DNA from: Daucus carota subsp. sativus
Lineage: Eukaryota > Streptophyta > Magnoliopsida > Apiales > Apiaceae
Length of the DNA: 64,000 bases
Direction of reading: 5' to 3'
Assembly: GCF_001625215.2 (NCBI RefSeq)
Contig: NC_030381.2
Location: forward strand, 2,319,131-2,383,130
Shown here: positions 1-13,200 of the stretch, one piece after another
Numbering within the stretch: position 1 is the first letter of the stretch
Layout: every line of letters begins with the position of its first letter
Position numbers and translations under genes: made by a program
Notes under the pieces: model-generated
The model's database searches: none
What the model saw: only the letters and a program-made list of their open reading frames with translations
Told to the model about the DNA's origin: nothing

Positions 1-810
1 AAATGTTATTAAACCATTCAATGTTGGCTTCTAGTCCTTCCGGGTATTCAGTATACGGGCCAAAATTTACATCAATGGTGGGAACAAGTGTTAAACATGG
101 CAGATACAAGAAAAAGAGAAGAAGTCGTTGTTGTTTGTTGGTCTCCTTGGAATGATGTTGTCTGGAATAAAAAGTACACTCGAGTTTATGTTGTGATTGC
201 TTGTGCCAAGTAACATCTTGATCAATGGAAAAACGCCTAGAAAAGTGCTGCTTGCATTACTCGACCTCAGCTTTGTGACGGGGATGGCAGTTGTGTCTGG
301 GTGAAGCCACATGAGCCAATGATCAAGATTTCGGTAGATGCTTCCACTTTTCATGAGTTCAGTGCTTCGAGGATATGTATGGCGGCCAGAGATGAGAGTG
401 GTGATCTGATAATAGCCAGGATAGTGTGCCTCGAAGGTTTAAGGGCTGTGGAGGTGATTGAGACGATGGCGGTGAAGGAAGCTCTCAGCTAGATTAAGGA
501 TCAGATTGTGGCAAAACGTGGTAGTTGAATCGGACAGCTTGGTGGTGATACAGGTTATTCGTAGCAAAATGCATATGTCATCTCCTTTGGTGCTCTAATA
601 ATGGAATGCAGAAGCTTGCTAGATAATCAGAACACAACGTCAATATCTTTTATTAAACGATCGGCTAATATGGTTGCACATGAATTGGCTCGTGCAGCAT
701 ATTCATTCCCAGATCGATTATTTGATAGGAGTTATGTTCCTATTGATGTAGCTAAGACCTTGGATAATGATTTATATTAATGAAAGTTTCTTTGTTTGAA
801 AAAAAAACAT
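1..810 (+). pseudogene. Decayed LINE (non-LTR retrotransposon) 3' end, RNase H-like region
   Basis: One plus-strand frame from about 140 to 490 reads like the C-terminal part of a plant LINE ORF2: a W-x-x-NDVVWN stretch, then WVKP at about 298 followed by KISVDAS, the usual start of the RNase H-like domain. It is broken by stops at about 211 and 238 and by a TAG at 490 where TGG is expected. After a frame shift the domain continues (VVESDSLVVIQ near 520; SANMVAHELARAAYSF near 660-705) and stops at 778-780. An A-rich tail follows at about 800-808, as expected for a LINE 3' end. The 5' part lies outside the window. Not functional. Confidence 0.75.
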
Positions 811-1756
811 TTTGTTTAAACATTGTGTACATAGCTGGAGGGTTATGGATTGCGTTGAGCCGTTTGAAAATTGAGTATCTCCAGTTTTAGCGAGGAGATT
901 CGGTATTTTTAAAACTGAGTTGAACACAAACTGAGTATATCTAAGTGGGATAAAATTTTAAGACGACTATGCTTAAATGTCAATTTTTCATCTTTTAAAT
1001 TTTATCACGCTTAAAGTTTGGACACAAGAGTCCTAAATCTCACGAGTGCATGACATTAGATAGGAATGATTGGACACAGGATATTAGATTAGTCGAGAAT
1101 TGGTCTCGTAACTTGTAGAGGTTTTGAGTGTTATGACGTTATACTTTAAAGTTCAGATCATTGATGGACAAGTGAATTAACGACAAAGAGGTTTCTCGCT
1201 TTTACGACGGGATACTTTGACGAATAAGCTTATCTCATTCATTTGACAGATGAATTCGCAATAAAAGTGAGTCTCATGTGTTACACATCATGAACCAAGG
1301 TACTATTTACATATATTCCATACGATACTTTGTATTGCTTTAAGTCAGAAGTCTTTACGGTTCTCTACCTCTTAGAGTAGGGGTATGATCTGCATACATT
1401 GTTCTCTCCCCAAACTCTGCTCTAAACAGAATAAATTTTGAATTAAAAATTTCCATACCATAAATTCGAGTTTTGAATTTCATCAACAACATATTAAAAA
1501 TTATTTTTATGATATAAGATTTAGAGATATAAACAAATATAACTCTCAATAATCATATTATATTTTAAATTTATTAAAAGTATATCTAATATGAATACTT
1601 ATTATTCTAAAAAGTAAAATATTTAAAATAATCTATAATTTTCTAAGATTAAGTTGGTTATCCGGACTAATAGAAAAAAGATGACGATAAATATCAACAT
1701 TACTTGATGATCCAAAAACTTATCCAGACATTAATCATCGAGATTCAAAAAATCAG
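811..1756. other. Gene-free AT-rich spacer
   Basis: No coding region is supported here. About 1365-1430 looks like a fragment of a common plant short repeat (GGTATGATCTGCATACA followed by CTCTCCCC), too short to classify. The rest is AT-rich sequence without clear repeats. Confidence 0.5.
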
Positions 1757-1761
1757 CCATA

Positions 1762-2011
1762 TGTTATGTAATAATATATGTAGAAAGAAAGTTGAGAGAG
1801 CTAGACAAGAGAAAAGAAGTAGACATGATTGTATTATTCATCTCATCACATTGCAAGCTCAACAAGTGGCTTTTATAGGCCCTTGGTAGATAAGTTACAA
1901 GACAAGTGAAAAGTCAAAAGTCACATACATTATTGATAGGTCAATCCAAGAGCCAAAAGTCATGAGGTCAATCCAAGAGCCAAAAGTCATCCACCTTTAT
2001 ATTTCATAACA
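1762..2011 (-). repeat. Left LTR (3' LTR in element orientation)
   Basis: 250 bp with TG...CA-type termini, apparently identical to 6670-6919. It contains a perfect-but-one 27-bp tandem duplication, 1938-1964 and 1965-1991 (AGGTCAATCCAAGAGCC core). The left flank is the target duplication CCATA at 1757-1761. Confidence 0.95.
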
Positions 2012-2022
2012 CTCCCCCTTGG

Positions 2023-5000
2023 ATGACTTGTATCAACGTCATGCCTCGTTAAAACCTTACTAGGAAAAACCCAGTGGGAAAAACCCTAGTGAAGGAAAAA
2101 GAGTACATGAGTTGTACAAAATAAAAACATATCGTTTATGTCTCCCCCTCGTCACGATATAACTATAAAAATCAGTAAATATGTCGAAGTCTGCTCATAA
2201 CGTGTACTAATTTCTCGAAATGAATGGTAGGAAGTTCCTTTGTGAAGAAATCTGTTGGATTCCTTTAATCATCATTCCTTGCACGTAATGCTGCCTGCAA
2301 AAATTAAATTCATAGCAAAAGAAAATATCCACTATAATTTATTCAACTTTTGATCCCCTATTTCTTTACGCCTGCAAAATTAGCTTAAAACTTTATAGAA
2401 TATGTTAGTGGAGATCAAATAAAATCACTTTGTAAGTTCAGGATTAACACGCTCTTAAAGCGAGCGATCCCTTAACAATGAACACTAACCGAAAGCGGAG
2501 ACTTACTTTAAATAATTATGTCAAACCATGTATGATAAAACATGTCATAGTTTACTTAGATACGGTACCTCAGGACCGAGAATTTCTTTCAAGTGTTCAG
2601 AAAAGTTAGTGTACTATCGTGTATTTATAATCCTTCTGAGATTCCCATACGACAATATATCATTCATCTAAGAGTAATTCTTCTTTCAATATATACACCA
2701 AAAAAACACTTTATCACATAATATAACATCAGGTGCAACTCAATTCAATGTTAACTAGAAACACATTCTAGTTTCCATCTGCTCTGGCCAGAGACTTTAT
2801 GAGTTGTCACCTATAGATATACAATGATAACACGTATCTGTCCCGAATCCCTTTTCCATTTGAGAGGGTATAGTTCTCGAGAGTTTATTATACTGCTTCT
2901 GGCAGTTAAGATCCTTCTAGGATGATTATTGTCAAGTGGGTCGTATAAAACTTAAATTGAACATTCACATATTGCGGGATTATTTCGCAATCAAATAATC
3001 ATTTCCACCACAAATACTATTACTCTTCATAACCAACACAAGGTTATCATACAATTATTTGAGCTTTACATATCTATAATTTCATTTTATTTTCGCACAA
3101 ATAATCATACATATCCCACTGACTTGACACCTTTGGGTGTGTGAACTGCAGTTTCAAAAACTTCTCTCTATTTTTTTTTAGAGATAATGATTCATAGGGC
3201 GCACCACTTTCACAACTTCTGTTGTGAGAGGACTACTGGTCCAAATAATTTTTCTTTGTAATTGCCTCAATTATATCATTTATTCTTTGGCCAATGTTAT
3301 CAATATTTTCTAACAGATTATGCTTCATGATCCTCATTGTTATCAATAACCTCAAGTTCTATAAATATCATCGACGTCGATTCGATTTATGGTTCCACTT
3401 CATTCTGGACAAGGCATAATATATCGAGATCTCAATATTTTTCATTATTTTTATTTTCTTTAATTTGTCATGTCTATAATCTCTTCTGGAGATCCTTCAA
3501 TGCCATGTCTATAATCTCTTCCGGAGATCCTTCAAAAATTATTGATTTCTCAATCTAGCCATCACCAAATAATTTATTTAAATGGGGAGAGATTATGAAA
3601 AATTTGTTTATATGATGATGCGAATCGATAAATATGTGATACAAAATAATCAGTAATTTTTATGGACGAGATAATACTCATTATGAGATGCACCAGCATT
3701 ATAAACATATATTTTAAATAATGAATCTCGCATACTTCAGGCTGCGAGTTGATAATACCTTTGTATACAACCATATATTTCACAAAATATCTCACTGTTC
3801 AATAATATGATATTTTCATCTCATGACATATCCTCATTAATTTATTCTCAAAGATGATAAATCACAATTATATCTTTGCTGGTGATCAATTTTCCTTTAT
3901 AAGCAAATAATATATGTACCACTGAGAAGAAGAATCTACAGATTCTTCAACAAAAGTGCATATAAAATTACTATTCGCATCTTTAACAAATTGAGGTGGC
4001 TTAGCTAGTCAGGCCAAACTGTAAACTTATAAGTAAACTTCTGGTTTACTTCAAAATCAATTTCAATTATGCTTATTATAAATTAGTGGAGAATCTTTCT
4101 CCAAAATACTTTTAGTGTCATGAATTAGATTCAATATTTAAAGGCCTTAATATCTCAATGCGATAAATTATATAAATTTCATTCTTCAATTTTCTTGGGA
4201 GAGAATAATTGCATCAATACTTTACATGCTCTTCTGGAGTAAAATGTACTTCTGAGAGTAGATAAAAATATACATGCTCTTCGAGAGCCTTATACATGCT
4301 CTTCCGGAGCTTTATACTTTCTCTTACCGAATCTTATATTTAGAAAAACTATAATGAGGCATCCTATATAATCCTCCCCTTTGGATGACCCATTTTAGAT
4401 ATGAAGTATTGATACTAGTCATCTTTATATCAATCAAGATAAATATTCCTTATACACATAATAAGAATATGACTTAGAGAATTTGTAATGTCATGACCAT
4501 TGCTACTATCATGGTTGATATCCTCTGATTTTCTAATACTGTCACATTATGGTACGATATCATTTGTTGCAATTCATAATCATTTCATCAATAATTCAAA
4601 TTTAATAAACCACATTTAGTCACGATATCAACTCATGCATTTAACACCCCAAATATTTCATCAATTGCATAATATTGTATCTGCGGGACATAATATAATA
4701 TTTATTTAATCAAAATCTATTATATCCAAATATTATATTATTCTACTATATCACTCTTCTGGAATGTAATCAAGTGTTTAAACACACAACATTGATTTTA
4801 TAGACCTCACTCAATATTATATTTATGAAAAATATGATCAATATCCATTAGAAATTTCACAAAAATTAAACACAACGTCAATGTGTGATGATAAAAGAAT
4901 TTTATTATATAGAGACAACTTCTAGTTGTTATTACGTGCAACTTCTGGGTGCAATCATATACAATCAATCTATTAAAAACAACGTCAAATAGGTGCTGTC

Positions 5001-6669
5001 GATAATACCAACATCATGTAGCTCAGGTGAGATAAAAAAAAAAAAATCACTTTTACAAATGTTAAGTTTTAAATCAATTATAAATTTAAAGACATGGAGT
5101 GATATTAACATTCTATCAACATCAAGAATATCACATAGAGATCACATAATATCACTTATTTGAAGCATGAATATGTAATATATTTAATATGTGAGCAAGA
5201 CATAATGTGTGCCCATAAGCCATCTCTTCCAAACCATAATATATAAAGTTTTGACTATCTCAAAATTTGGGATGTCCTCTAAGAAGAAAGATTAAATATG
5301 GACAAGTAAGGATCCGTGTATCATATATTAATCCGAGATACATAGACAAAGACTAGAGGTAAGGTCATACATAATGTACATCTATAAGAATGATATGGAA
5401 TTTTTATCTCTCTCATAGAAAAATTAGCGAAGTCATTAATAAAGCTTACTATCAATTTGAACTCATATGAAATAGATAATGACTTGAGAAAAATCAAATT
5501 TAGGATAAAGTGGAGCACATATGACTCATGACCTTTTAAAGATTAAGACGACTTACTATATGTTAATCATGTACAATTTATGGATTAGAGAGACATTAAT
5601 ATATTATGATTCCTTTTTTTTTTTTTTGGATTCATAATAAATTGATCACATGTACACAAATATAAATTTGTCATATATCCTATTTGTCAAATTAAAAATA
5701 ATGTAGTGTACGAGAAAGAGAACGCAAGTGAGAATCATCACATGAATTCTACACATATTTTGAGAGTGACATAATATATAAATCTATAGTAATCCACCGA
5801 AGGTAATCATCAAAATTATATATAATGATCACTGAAAATATAATATGGCAGAAAAAATAGCAACATGATTTTCATTAGTAAAAAAAAAACAAGTATCTCA
5901 CACATATTCAGAATTCTAAGAGAGCCGAGAACAGAGATCCAAAATATTCCATCCAATTGCAAAAGGGTCCAAAATAGTTTATTGAAATCCAAAAGAATTA
6001 TTCAAATCCAAAAGAGTCAAAATAATTTACTCAAATCCAAAAATATCCAAATAATGTGTTTAAATCCATAAGAGATTAAAGCATATCCATATCAGTCTAT
6101 ACTAACTCTAAAAACTATAAACATCCACATATCCAAAATCGATTATTTCAAAAGCAAACTTAAAAACATGTAAACATCTAAAATGATTCAATTTATGTAT
6201 ACTTGGATGAATTCACAACTTACATGTATCATATCAAGAATACTAACTAGTTTAAGTTATAGAAAATTAAGGGACTATTCCAAAAATATCCAAAACCTCT
6301 CAATTTTATTGTACAACTAATTTAGTATAATTTTAGGAGAATATCAAAACTAGCACCACTCAAACATATAAATTTAGTATAGTACCATAAAATGAAAAGA
6401 ATGGTGAAGGGAGGCTTACCTTAAAATCTTATGATTTGATGATCAATTCATTTGAGTTCAAGATTCCTTACTTCAAGAATGTCGTCTTTGAAAGACCACT
6501 AATTCGGAAGAACAACAAACTTCTCGTAGCAAAAACAATCTTCATCGATCCTCTTGAATATCAAGTACAAGAATTTGTGAACAAAGCAGGAGAGTAGTCT
6601 TACAAACAAAATAGAAGAGAGAGCCGTACAACATATAACAAAATGAAAAAGCATATCGTGCTGATAACG
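2023..6669 (-). other. Interior of the LTR element: no coding capacity seen
   Basis: 4.6 kb of AT-rich sequence with no ORF resembling a retrotransposon protein. Near the 3' end (plus 2036-2105) is a stretch rich in AAAACC/GGAAAAACCC blocks, typical of the non-coding 3' region of some plant Copia-like elements (from general knowledge). Short degenerate tandem motifs occur at 3470-3540 (CTCTTCTGGAGATCCTTC twice), 4225-4310 (CATGCTCTTC-GGAGC) and 5935-6070 (AATCCAAAAG units). Confidence 0.7.
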
Positions 6670-6919
6670 TGTTATGTAATAATATATGTAGAAAGAAAGT
6701 TGAGAGAGCTAGACAAGAGAAAAGAAGTAGACATGATTGTATTATTCATCTCATCACATTGCAAGCTCAACAAGTGGCTTTTATAGGCCCTTGGTAGATA
6801 AGTTACAAGACAAGTGAAAAGTCAAAAGTCACATACATTATTGATAGGTCAATCCAAGAGCCAAAAGTCATGAGGTCAATCCAAGAGCCAAAAGTCATCC
6901 ACCTTTATATTTCATAACA
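6670..6919 (-). repeat. Right LTR (5' LTR in element orientation)
   Basis: 250 bp, apparently identical to 1762-2011 and carrying the same internal 27-bp tandem duplication. Its minus-strand TATA box (CCTATAAAAG, plus strand about 6779-6791) would drive transcription leftward, away from the arabinokinase gene. The right flank is the target duplication CCATA at 6920-6924. Confidence 0.95.
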
Positions 6920-7175
6920 CCATAAACGCAGAATCTCTTATTCCTCCAAACCCAAGACCCGCAAAAAACCAAGAAGCCCATTAATTCCCACAGCCCCTTA
7001 TCCAAACTCGATCCAATCCAACGGGCATCACTTTCAAGAAGAATGGGCCGGAGAATATGCAGATGCATCACCAGAATTTTCTTTATTCACGCAATTAAAC
7101 ACACAAATAACAGTTACTAACTTCATAACAGATAAGCCCCAAATCCACGTCAGCGTCTCCCTCACCTAAACCCTC

Positions 7176-7182
7176 TATAAAT
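7176..7182 (+). promoter_or_regulatory. Probable TATA box of the arabinokinase gene
   Basis: CCTCTATAAATTC lies 107-113 bp before the start codon at 7289. An ACGT-core motif (CCACGTCAGC, about 7145-7154) sits about 25 bp upstream of it. The LTR retrotransposon ends only about 250 bp upstream, so most of the remaining promoter between element and TATA box is 6925-7175. Confidence 0.55.
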
Positions 7183-7288
7183 TCACTCGAATAAGCTCTC
7201 ATTGTTGCGCATTCACATCCACATTGATCACAAAATCTACGTTTTCTTCATCGGTATCGAAAATTTGATCTGGTTTGAGTCGGAGAGG

Positions 7289-10200
7289 ATGATTATTGAA
7301 GGAGGAGATCGGGCTGTTAATGGTTCAGCAGGTGCGAATCGGCTGATCTTCGCGTATTATGTTACCGGTCACGGTTTCGGGCACGCCACTCGCGTGACGG
7401 AGGTACATTTGATGTTTTAACCGCTTGATCGGTTAAATTTTGTTAAGATATAATATATGATCGCAGAATGATCATATATTACATCTTCACATCGGAGTTG
7501 TCAAGTTCAATTTCAAGTTGTTAAGTTGTTCAATTTCTAGTTGTTAAGTTTTCGGTCATGTTTTAACGGGTGGTTAAATTTCGTTAAGATATAATATATG
7601 ATCATAAAATAATCAACATCGGAGTTGTTAAGTTTAATTTCTAGTTGTTAAGTTGTTAAGTTTTCGGTCATGTTTTAACGGGTGGCTAAATTATGTTAAG
7701 ATACAAGATCGTAAAATAATCATATATTATATCTTAACCTCAAGTTGTCGAGGAGTTGTTATGTTGTCATATAATATATCTTAACCTCGAGTTGTTGGCC
7801 CTGGCAGCATATGAGGGCCCAAACATAATGTGATAGAATGTATTTCTGAAATCCTGTTTTTTATTGTTTGTTTGTTGGCGGTCATCAGAAATTATTCACG
7901 TAGGCTCACTTGTTTGAGTAACCAAGATTATATTGTTTGTGCATATAAGCTATTTTTGATATGAACTATTCAATAAGAAATTTATTATTTGAAAGTTAAT
8001 ATGTTACATCTTATCTATGGATTATCTCAAATAAAATGTAATAATTCATATTAAAAGGGCCTCAAAATTGTTTTTAGCAGTTTTCAAAGGGGTCTTAGAA
8101 GTTCTTTGATAATATTCCACACTTCCAGTAATGGACTATCGTAGGTCGATATTCCTGCTCATTTGTATCTTGTACTGACAGCTCATCCGACTTAAAAAAA
8201 ATATGATTTTGATGATGTTTCTTTGAGGGGCCTCAAAAGAAATTCCACACTGAGCCTAGTAATCCCCAGGGCGGGCCCTGCTTAACAGGGTCATATACTA
8301 TAACTCGGGCTTAACAGGATCATATACTATGACTTTACAAATATTATTGATATATAGATTATATTTTATTGAGTACGATAATGGAGCAAATTCATGTCTG
8401 AGCATGATCGGAGTTTCTTAAGTAATGTTGGCCACAAGGACAAGGTAACACAGAAATCGGATATCTTATAAGTATATGGGGTTCTAAGAATGGCTAGGCC
8501 AGTCTTGGTACCTTCTACATTAATCCAAATAGTAAGTAATAAGTATTTTTATAAAATTTGTTTATTAATGATTCAAGAAAGAATTAGCTGCTATTACTGT
8601 ATAATAGAAGTGTAGGGTTGGGATCAAATGAAAACAATGGAAACCACTTAGGTCTAACACATTTATAAACGAGGTTCAACACACGGAATATATCAATTAT
8701 ATTTGCGGTAACGATCTATTTGGGCTTTAGGGGTCATTTTGGTTCGTGGAGTAGTATGGAATTGGAACGAAGAATCGGGTTAAGGTGGTCCGCGGAGTAG
8801 TATGGGATCGGAATGAGAAATCGGGTTAAGGTGGTATGGGTTTAAGGTATCATATCGCATATCACGTGTTTGGTTGAGTGCTGGAATCAATATATTATAT
8901 TTTTAAAAAGTTAATTTATTAATTAAAAATATCAATAAAATTATTCTTATTATATATTTTTGTACCATTGATTATTCTTGTATTAAACATTATTATTTAA
9001 TTACTTAAATAGAGACAAAAAGTTCAAAATGAAATTAATTCCCATACCTCCATCTCGTACCCACCTCCCTCCTTGGTTATCAAAAACCCATACCTTGGGG
9101 ATTTGAGGTATGGGTTTGATTTTTTTTTTCCCCAACCAAACTCAGGTACGAGTTTGGAATGGACAAAACCCATACCTGATTCCAGATTCCCGTGGATCAA
9201 ACGACCCATTACTAGTCTGGAATGAACACGAATGTTTCAATCATATGTAAGTCAGTGCATAAAATAAACACACACATGTCCATCAAACTTAAATACTCAA
9301 ACTAAACCTGTACAAAAACCAATGCTCTGAAGTTTGATATTAGTCCATCTTTCTTACTTCTTTCTACCTTTATCTGAGCTATTCACATATACTAAAAGCT
9401 TATATAAAATGAATCTACTGACTTGTGTTTATGTATAGGGTCGAGTAAGCTGAGATTTAGGAAAAGTCGACACTAATATGAACCAGATATAGAAATATGT
9501 GTCTATGACAAGGACATGACTTGTTACTAAAATTAGGTAGGTTGTAGGAACAGGTGTATGCATGTGTGTGTAAGTTACAACAGGCAGAGGTTTATTAATA
9601 CTTTAAAAGTATACAGGATCGTAGTTCCATATATACAGTATACAGGATCGTAGTTCAACACATATATGTTGCTACCTTTTGGATTACCTTTTTGCTATAT
9701 TTCCCTACATTTCTGTATAGGTGGTCAGAAATCTCATACTTGCTGGACATGATGTTCATGTGGTCACTGGTGCCCCTGACTTTGTATTTACAACTGAGAT
9801 ACAATCTCCTCGACTCATCCTACGGAAGGTCTGTCAAGGGAGTTAAATTTTATCTTCCTTTCCAAAGTGTATTTTTATAGCTTTTTATATACTTCGTTAA
9901 TATTGTATGTATTTTAAGAAGAGAAAACTTATCAGGTGCATACTATTACAGGTACTGCTAGATTGCGGAGCTGTTCAAGCAGATGCTTTGACAGTAGATC
10001 GTCTTGCATCCCTGGAGAAGGTATGTGTAGTTTAATATGATTTTCCTACAAAGTTGTGCATGCAGAATGTACTTATAGGATTTTGGCATGCTAAAGAATT
10101 AAATATTCCATGTTATACATTTAATATTCCCAACCACCTATTCCATGTCTGTTATTTATTCTAGTATTCAGAGACAGCGGTTGCTCCTCGTGATTCTATT

Positions 10201-13200
10201 TTGAAAACTGAAGTAGAATGGCTGCACTCCATCAAGGCAGACCTAGTGGTAGCTGGATACTCCATCACATTATTCTTTGGTTTTATTATATCTATGTTTT
10301 TTTCTAGTTGATATTTCTTAAATTACTTCTTTTAAACAGGTTTCAGATGTTGTTCCAGTTGCTTGCCGTGCGGCAGCTGATGCTGGTATACGATCTGTCT
10401 GTGTTACTAACTTCAGGTACTATATGTCATTTTTGAAACTGGCGCTGTTCCCTTGGGACTAATTCTACTGTCATATATCTTTTTAAATTATTTGAACATT
10501 GACCTATCATCTAAGCATCTAGAGTTTCCTATTGCTTGGGCTATATTGCATGCCAGCGACTCAGTGTCGATTACTAATTGCTATTCAATAAATCACAGTT
10601 AACATTAGTATTTTAAAAATTAATAGTATTTCTGATACGTATTGACTGTGCTCTATTTATTTTAACTAAATTCAAGTGAACATTTTTGAGTTCAATGAAG
10701 TTGTATTTGCAAAAGTCGGCCAAGCCATGGCCCTTTTGTATTGCGGGTCTTTCGTTTGGAATATACAATCCTCTGCTCAGTCAAATTTGTCCAACTCAAT
10801 ATATCGATTCTAGTGTTTCAAAACCAATTTGTCCTAATTCACGCTTTCTCTATTTTATCTTTGTATTTATGCAGTTGGGATTTCATCTATGCAGAGTATG
10901 TGATGGCTGCAGGATATGATCACCGATCCATTGTTTGGCAGGTGTTTTTCCATTCTTATTAGATAAAATAATATAACATCCATGCGTCATTTCTTATTAT
11001 TTTTTCCGTCCTTTTTTCATTTTATGATTTTTTTTTGAATCCCCACGAAAAAGGTCCTTCCTCAGTTTTATAATGTTAATATGTCCCTTTCATCCTTTTT
11101 TCGTGTATAAACATGCCCTGATGCTTAACTATTGCTAGATGATTGAAAAATTGCGTGTACTGACGCTGGAAATTTAACAATTTATGCTGTTGTGCATTTG
11201 GGTAGATTGTCGTCGTCTTATTTGCGTCTGCTCAAACTCACTTGTTATATATATATATACTCATCTTTTTTAACGACTACCTTCGGTAATATACAAACTT
11301 CTGGCTGCTTCAGTTTATTGCTTCAGTTTTATGTATTTATCTATGGCAGAGTGAACAAAATGTTCAGTCAGTTGTACTTGAACAAGAAAGAGTAGCGATG
11401 CCCTGACAAAAAAAGAAGAAAAAAGAAAAGTAGCAATGCCTTGTTAATTGTACACCAGGACTTCCCTTAGTACGACAATAGATGTTTTTTGGGGCCATAA
11501 AATGCATTCAGATATTGAAATATCATTCACCAATCATCATGTTTTCCTTATATATTAATAGATCAGTAATTACTAGCAATTTCTGCTTCAATTATAGTCA
11601 GATATTCAGATCTTTTATGTTTACAATATCATCTGTTTGTCCACTTAGTCACTTGGATGCTACGACACTACGTTTCCATCTATTATGTAACAATCCATGG
11701 TAATATCGTTTAAAGTAAATTTGTTTGAACTGATTATGCAATGTCCCACAAATAAATATTTTCTTAATGAATTGATCTGAAGGCCAGTTGTTTTCTGCTG
11801 TTGTAAAATGAGGTACAGGCACCAACTTAAATAGCGTGAATCTCTTTTAATGTCTTCACTGCCATAAAATATTTTCGTTGAATATCCTATCCCTCAGCTT
11901 TTCATGCACTTTTATTATGTTAATACTATTCTACATATCTGATTCGGATGAATGATGCAGATAGCAGAGGATTATTCTCACTGTGAATTTCTCATCCGTC
12001 TTCCAGGCTACTGTCCAAGTATGTCTATCTGGCACAATTTTAATATTGATTATAGCTATCAGTAAATATCAATGGCTTTACATCTTGATATACTATCCTA
12101 AATTTTTTGTTGGTGTTCAGTGCCTGCTTTCCGTGATGTTATTGATGTTCCTTTGGTTGTCAGAAGGCTGCACAAATCCCGGAAGGAGGTCTGAAACAGA
12201 AAATATGTTCATATATGACTTTCATAAAATTGTATAAAGTTTTTTTTAGTTAAATAGTTATTTTCTCGAATGTTCTAGGTAAGAAAGGAACTTGGAATTG
12301 CGGATGATGTGAAGCTTGTTATCCTCAACTTTGGCGGACAAGTGAGCTACTGTCCCCTTTCAAATACACAGTCATCGAGGAATATCTTATCTTATCCTGT
12401 CCCGACCACTTTAATTATCATTACTAGATATAAGCCATATTTAAAATAAAATAATACACGTTTTAATTTTTTTCATTGTTAATTAATATGGATCTTCATT
12501 TAGCCGGCAGGTTGGAAGCTGAAGGAAGAGTCGTTGCCATCTGGATGGCTTTGCTTGGTATCTCCCGATCTACTTTAAGTATTATGCAATATCTTGATGC
12601 TCATGGTGATCACATTAGGTAAATAAAGCGCCTAATTGTTTTGTTTAGGTCTGCGGCTCGTCTGAAAGCCAGGTGCTTCCACCAAATTTCATTAAGCTTG
12701 CCAAAGATGTGTATACACCTGATTACATTGCAGCATGTGATTGTATGCTTGGTAAGTAATCCGATTACATACGTACTTTAAGATGAAGAAAGCAAGTGCA
12801 AACTCATCAACTCTTCTTTCAGGAAAGATTGGATATGGCACGGTTAGCGAAGCCCTTGCGTACAAGTTACCATTTGTCTTTGTGCGCAGAGATTATTTCA
12901 ACGAGGAGCCATTTCTAAGAAATATGCTTGAGGTATTATGTCGTCATTATATGCTCAATTTTGTCAAGCATTTTGTTGCTCATCTCATTTTATCCTTCAC
13001 AAAGTTCACAGCACAGGAATCTTAGCCCCATTTTTTTTCCATTTAGTATTACCAAGGTGGGGTGGAGATGATTAGGAGGGATCTGTTAACTGGACAGTGG
13101 AGACCATATCTTGAACGTGCAGTTACTTTGAAACCTTGCTATGAGGGAGGCTGCAATGGTGGTGAGGTATACCATTGAATCTTTGTTTACAACCTTATCG

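Larger units (their letters stand above)
1762..6919 (-). mobile_element. Young, non-coding LTR retrotransposon (complete, 5.16 kb)
   Basis: Two 250-bp direct repeats at 1762-2011 and 6670-6919 begin TGTTATG and end CATAACA. They look identical base for base. The element is flanked by a perfect 5-bp duplication, CCATA at 1757-1761 and 6920-6924. A purine tract (minus strand CCAAGGGGGAG, plus 2012-2022) abuts the left LTR, and a primer-binding-like TTATCAGCACGA on the minus strand abuts the right LTR, so the element reads on the minus strand. The LTR also carries a minus-strand TATA box (CCTATAAAAG). I find no gag, protease, integrase or reverse transcriptase in the interior, which has only short ORFs and tandem motifs. 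It is therefore non-autonomous (LARD-like) and was probably moved by a relative, likely Copia-type. The lineage is inferred. Confidence 0.92.

Noticed and set aside
1365..1430. Fragment resembling a plant SINE 3' part
   Set aside because: Only about 60 bp of weak similarity to remembered short-repeat sequence; no pol III boxes, tail or target duplication.
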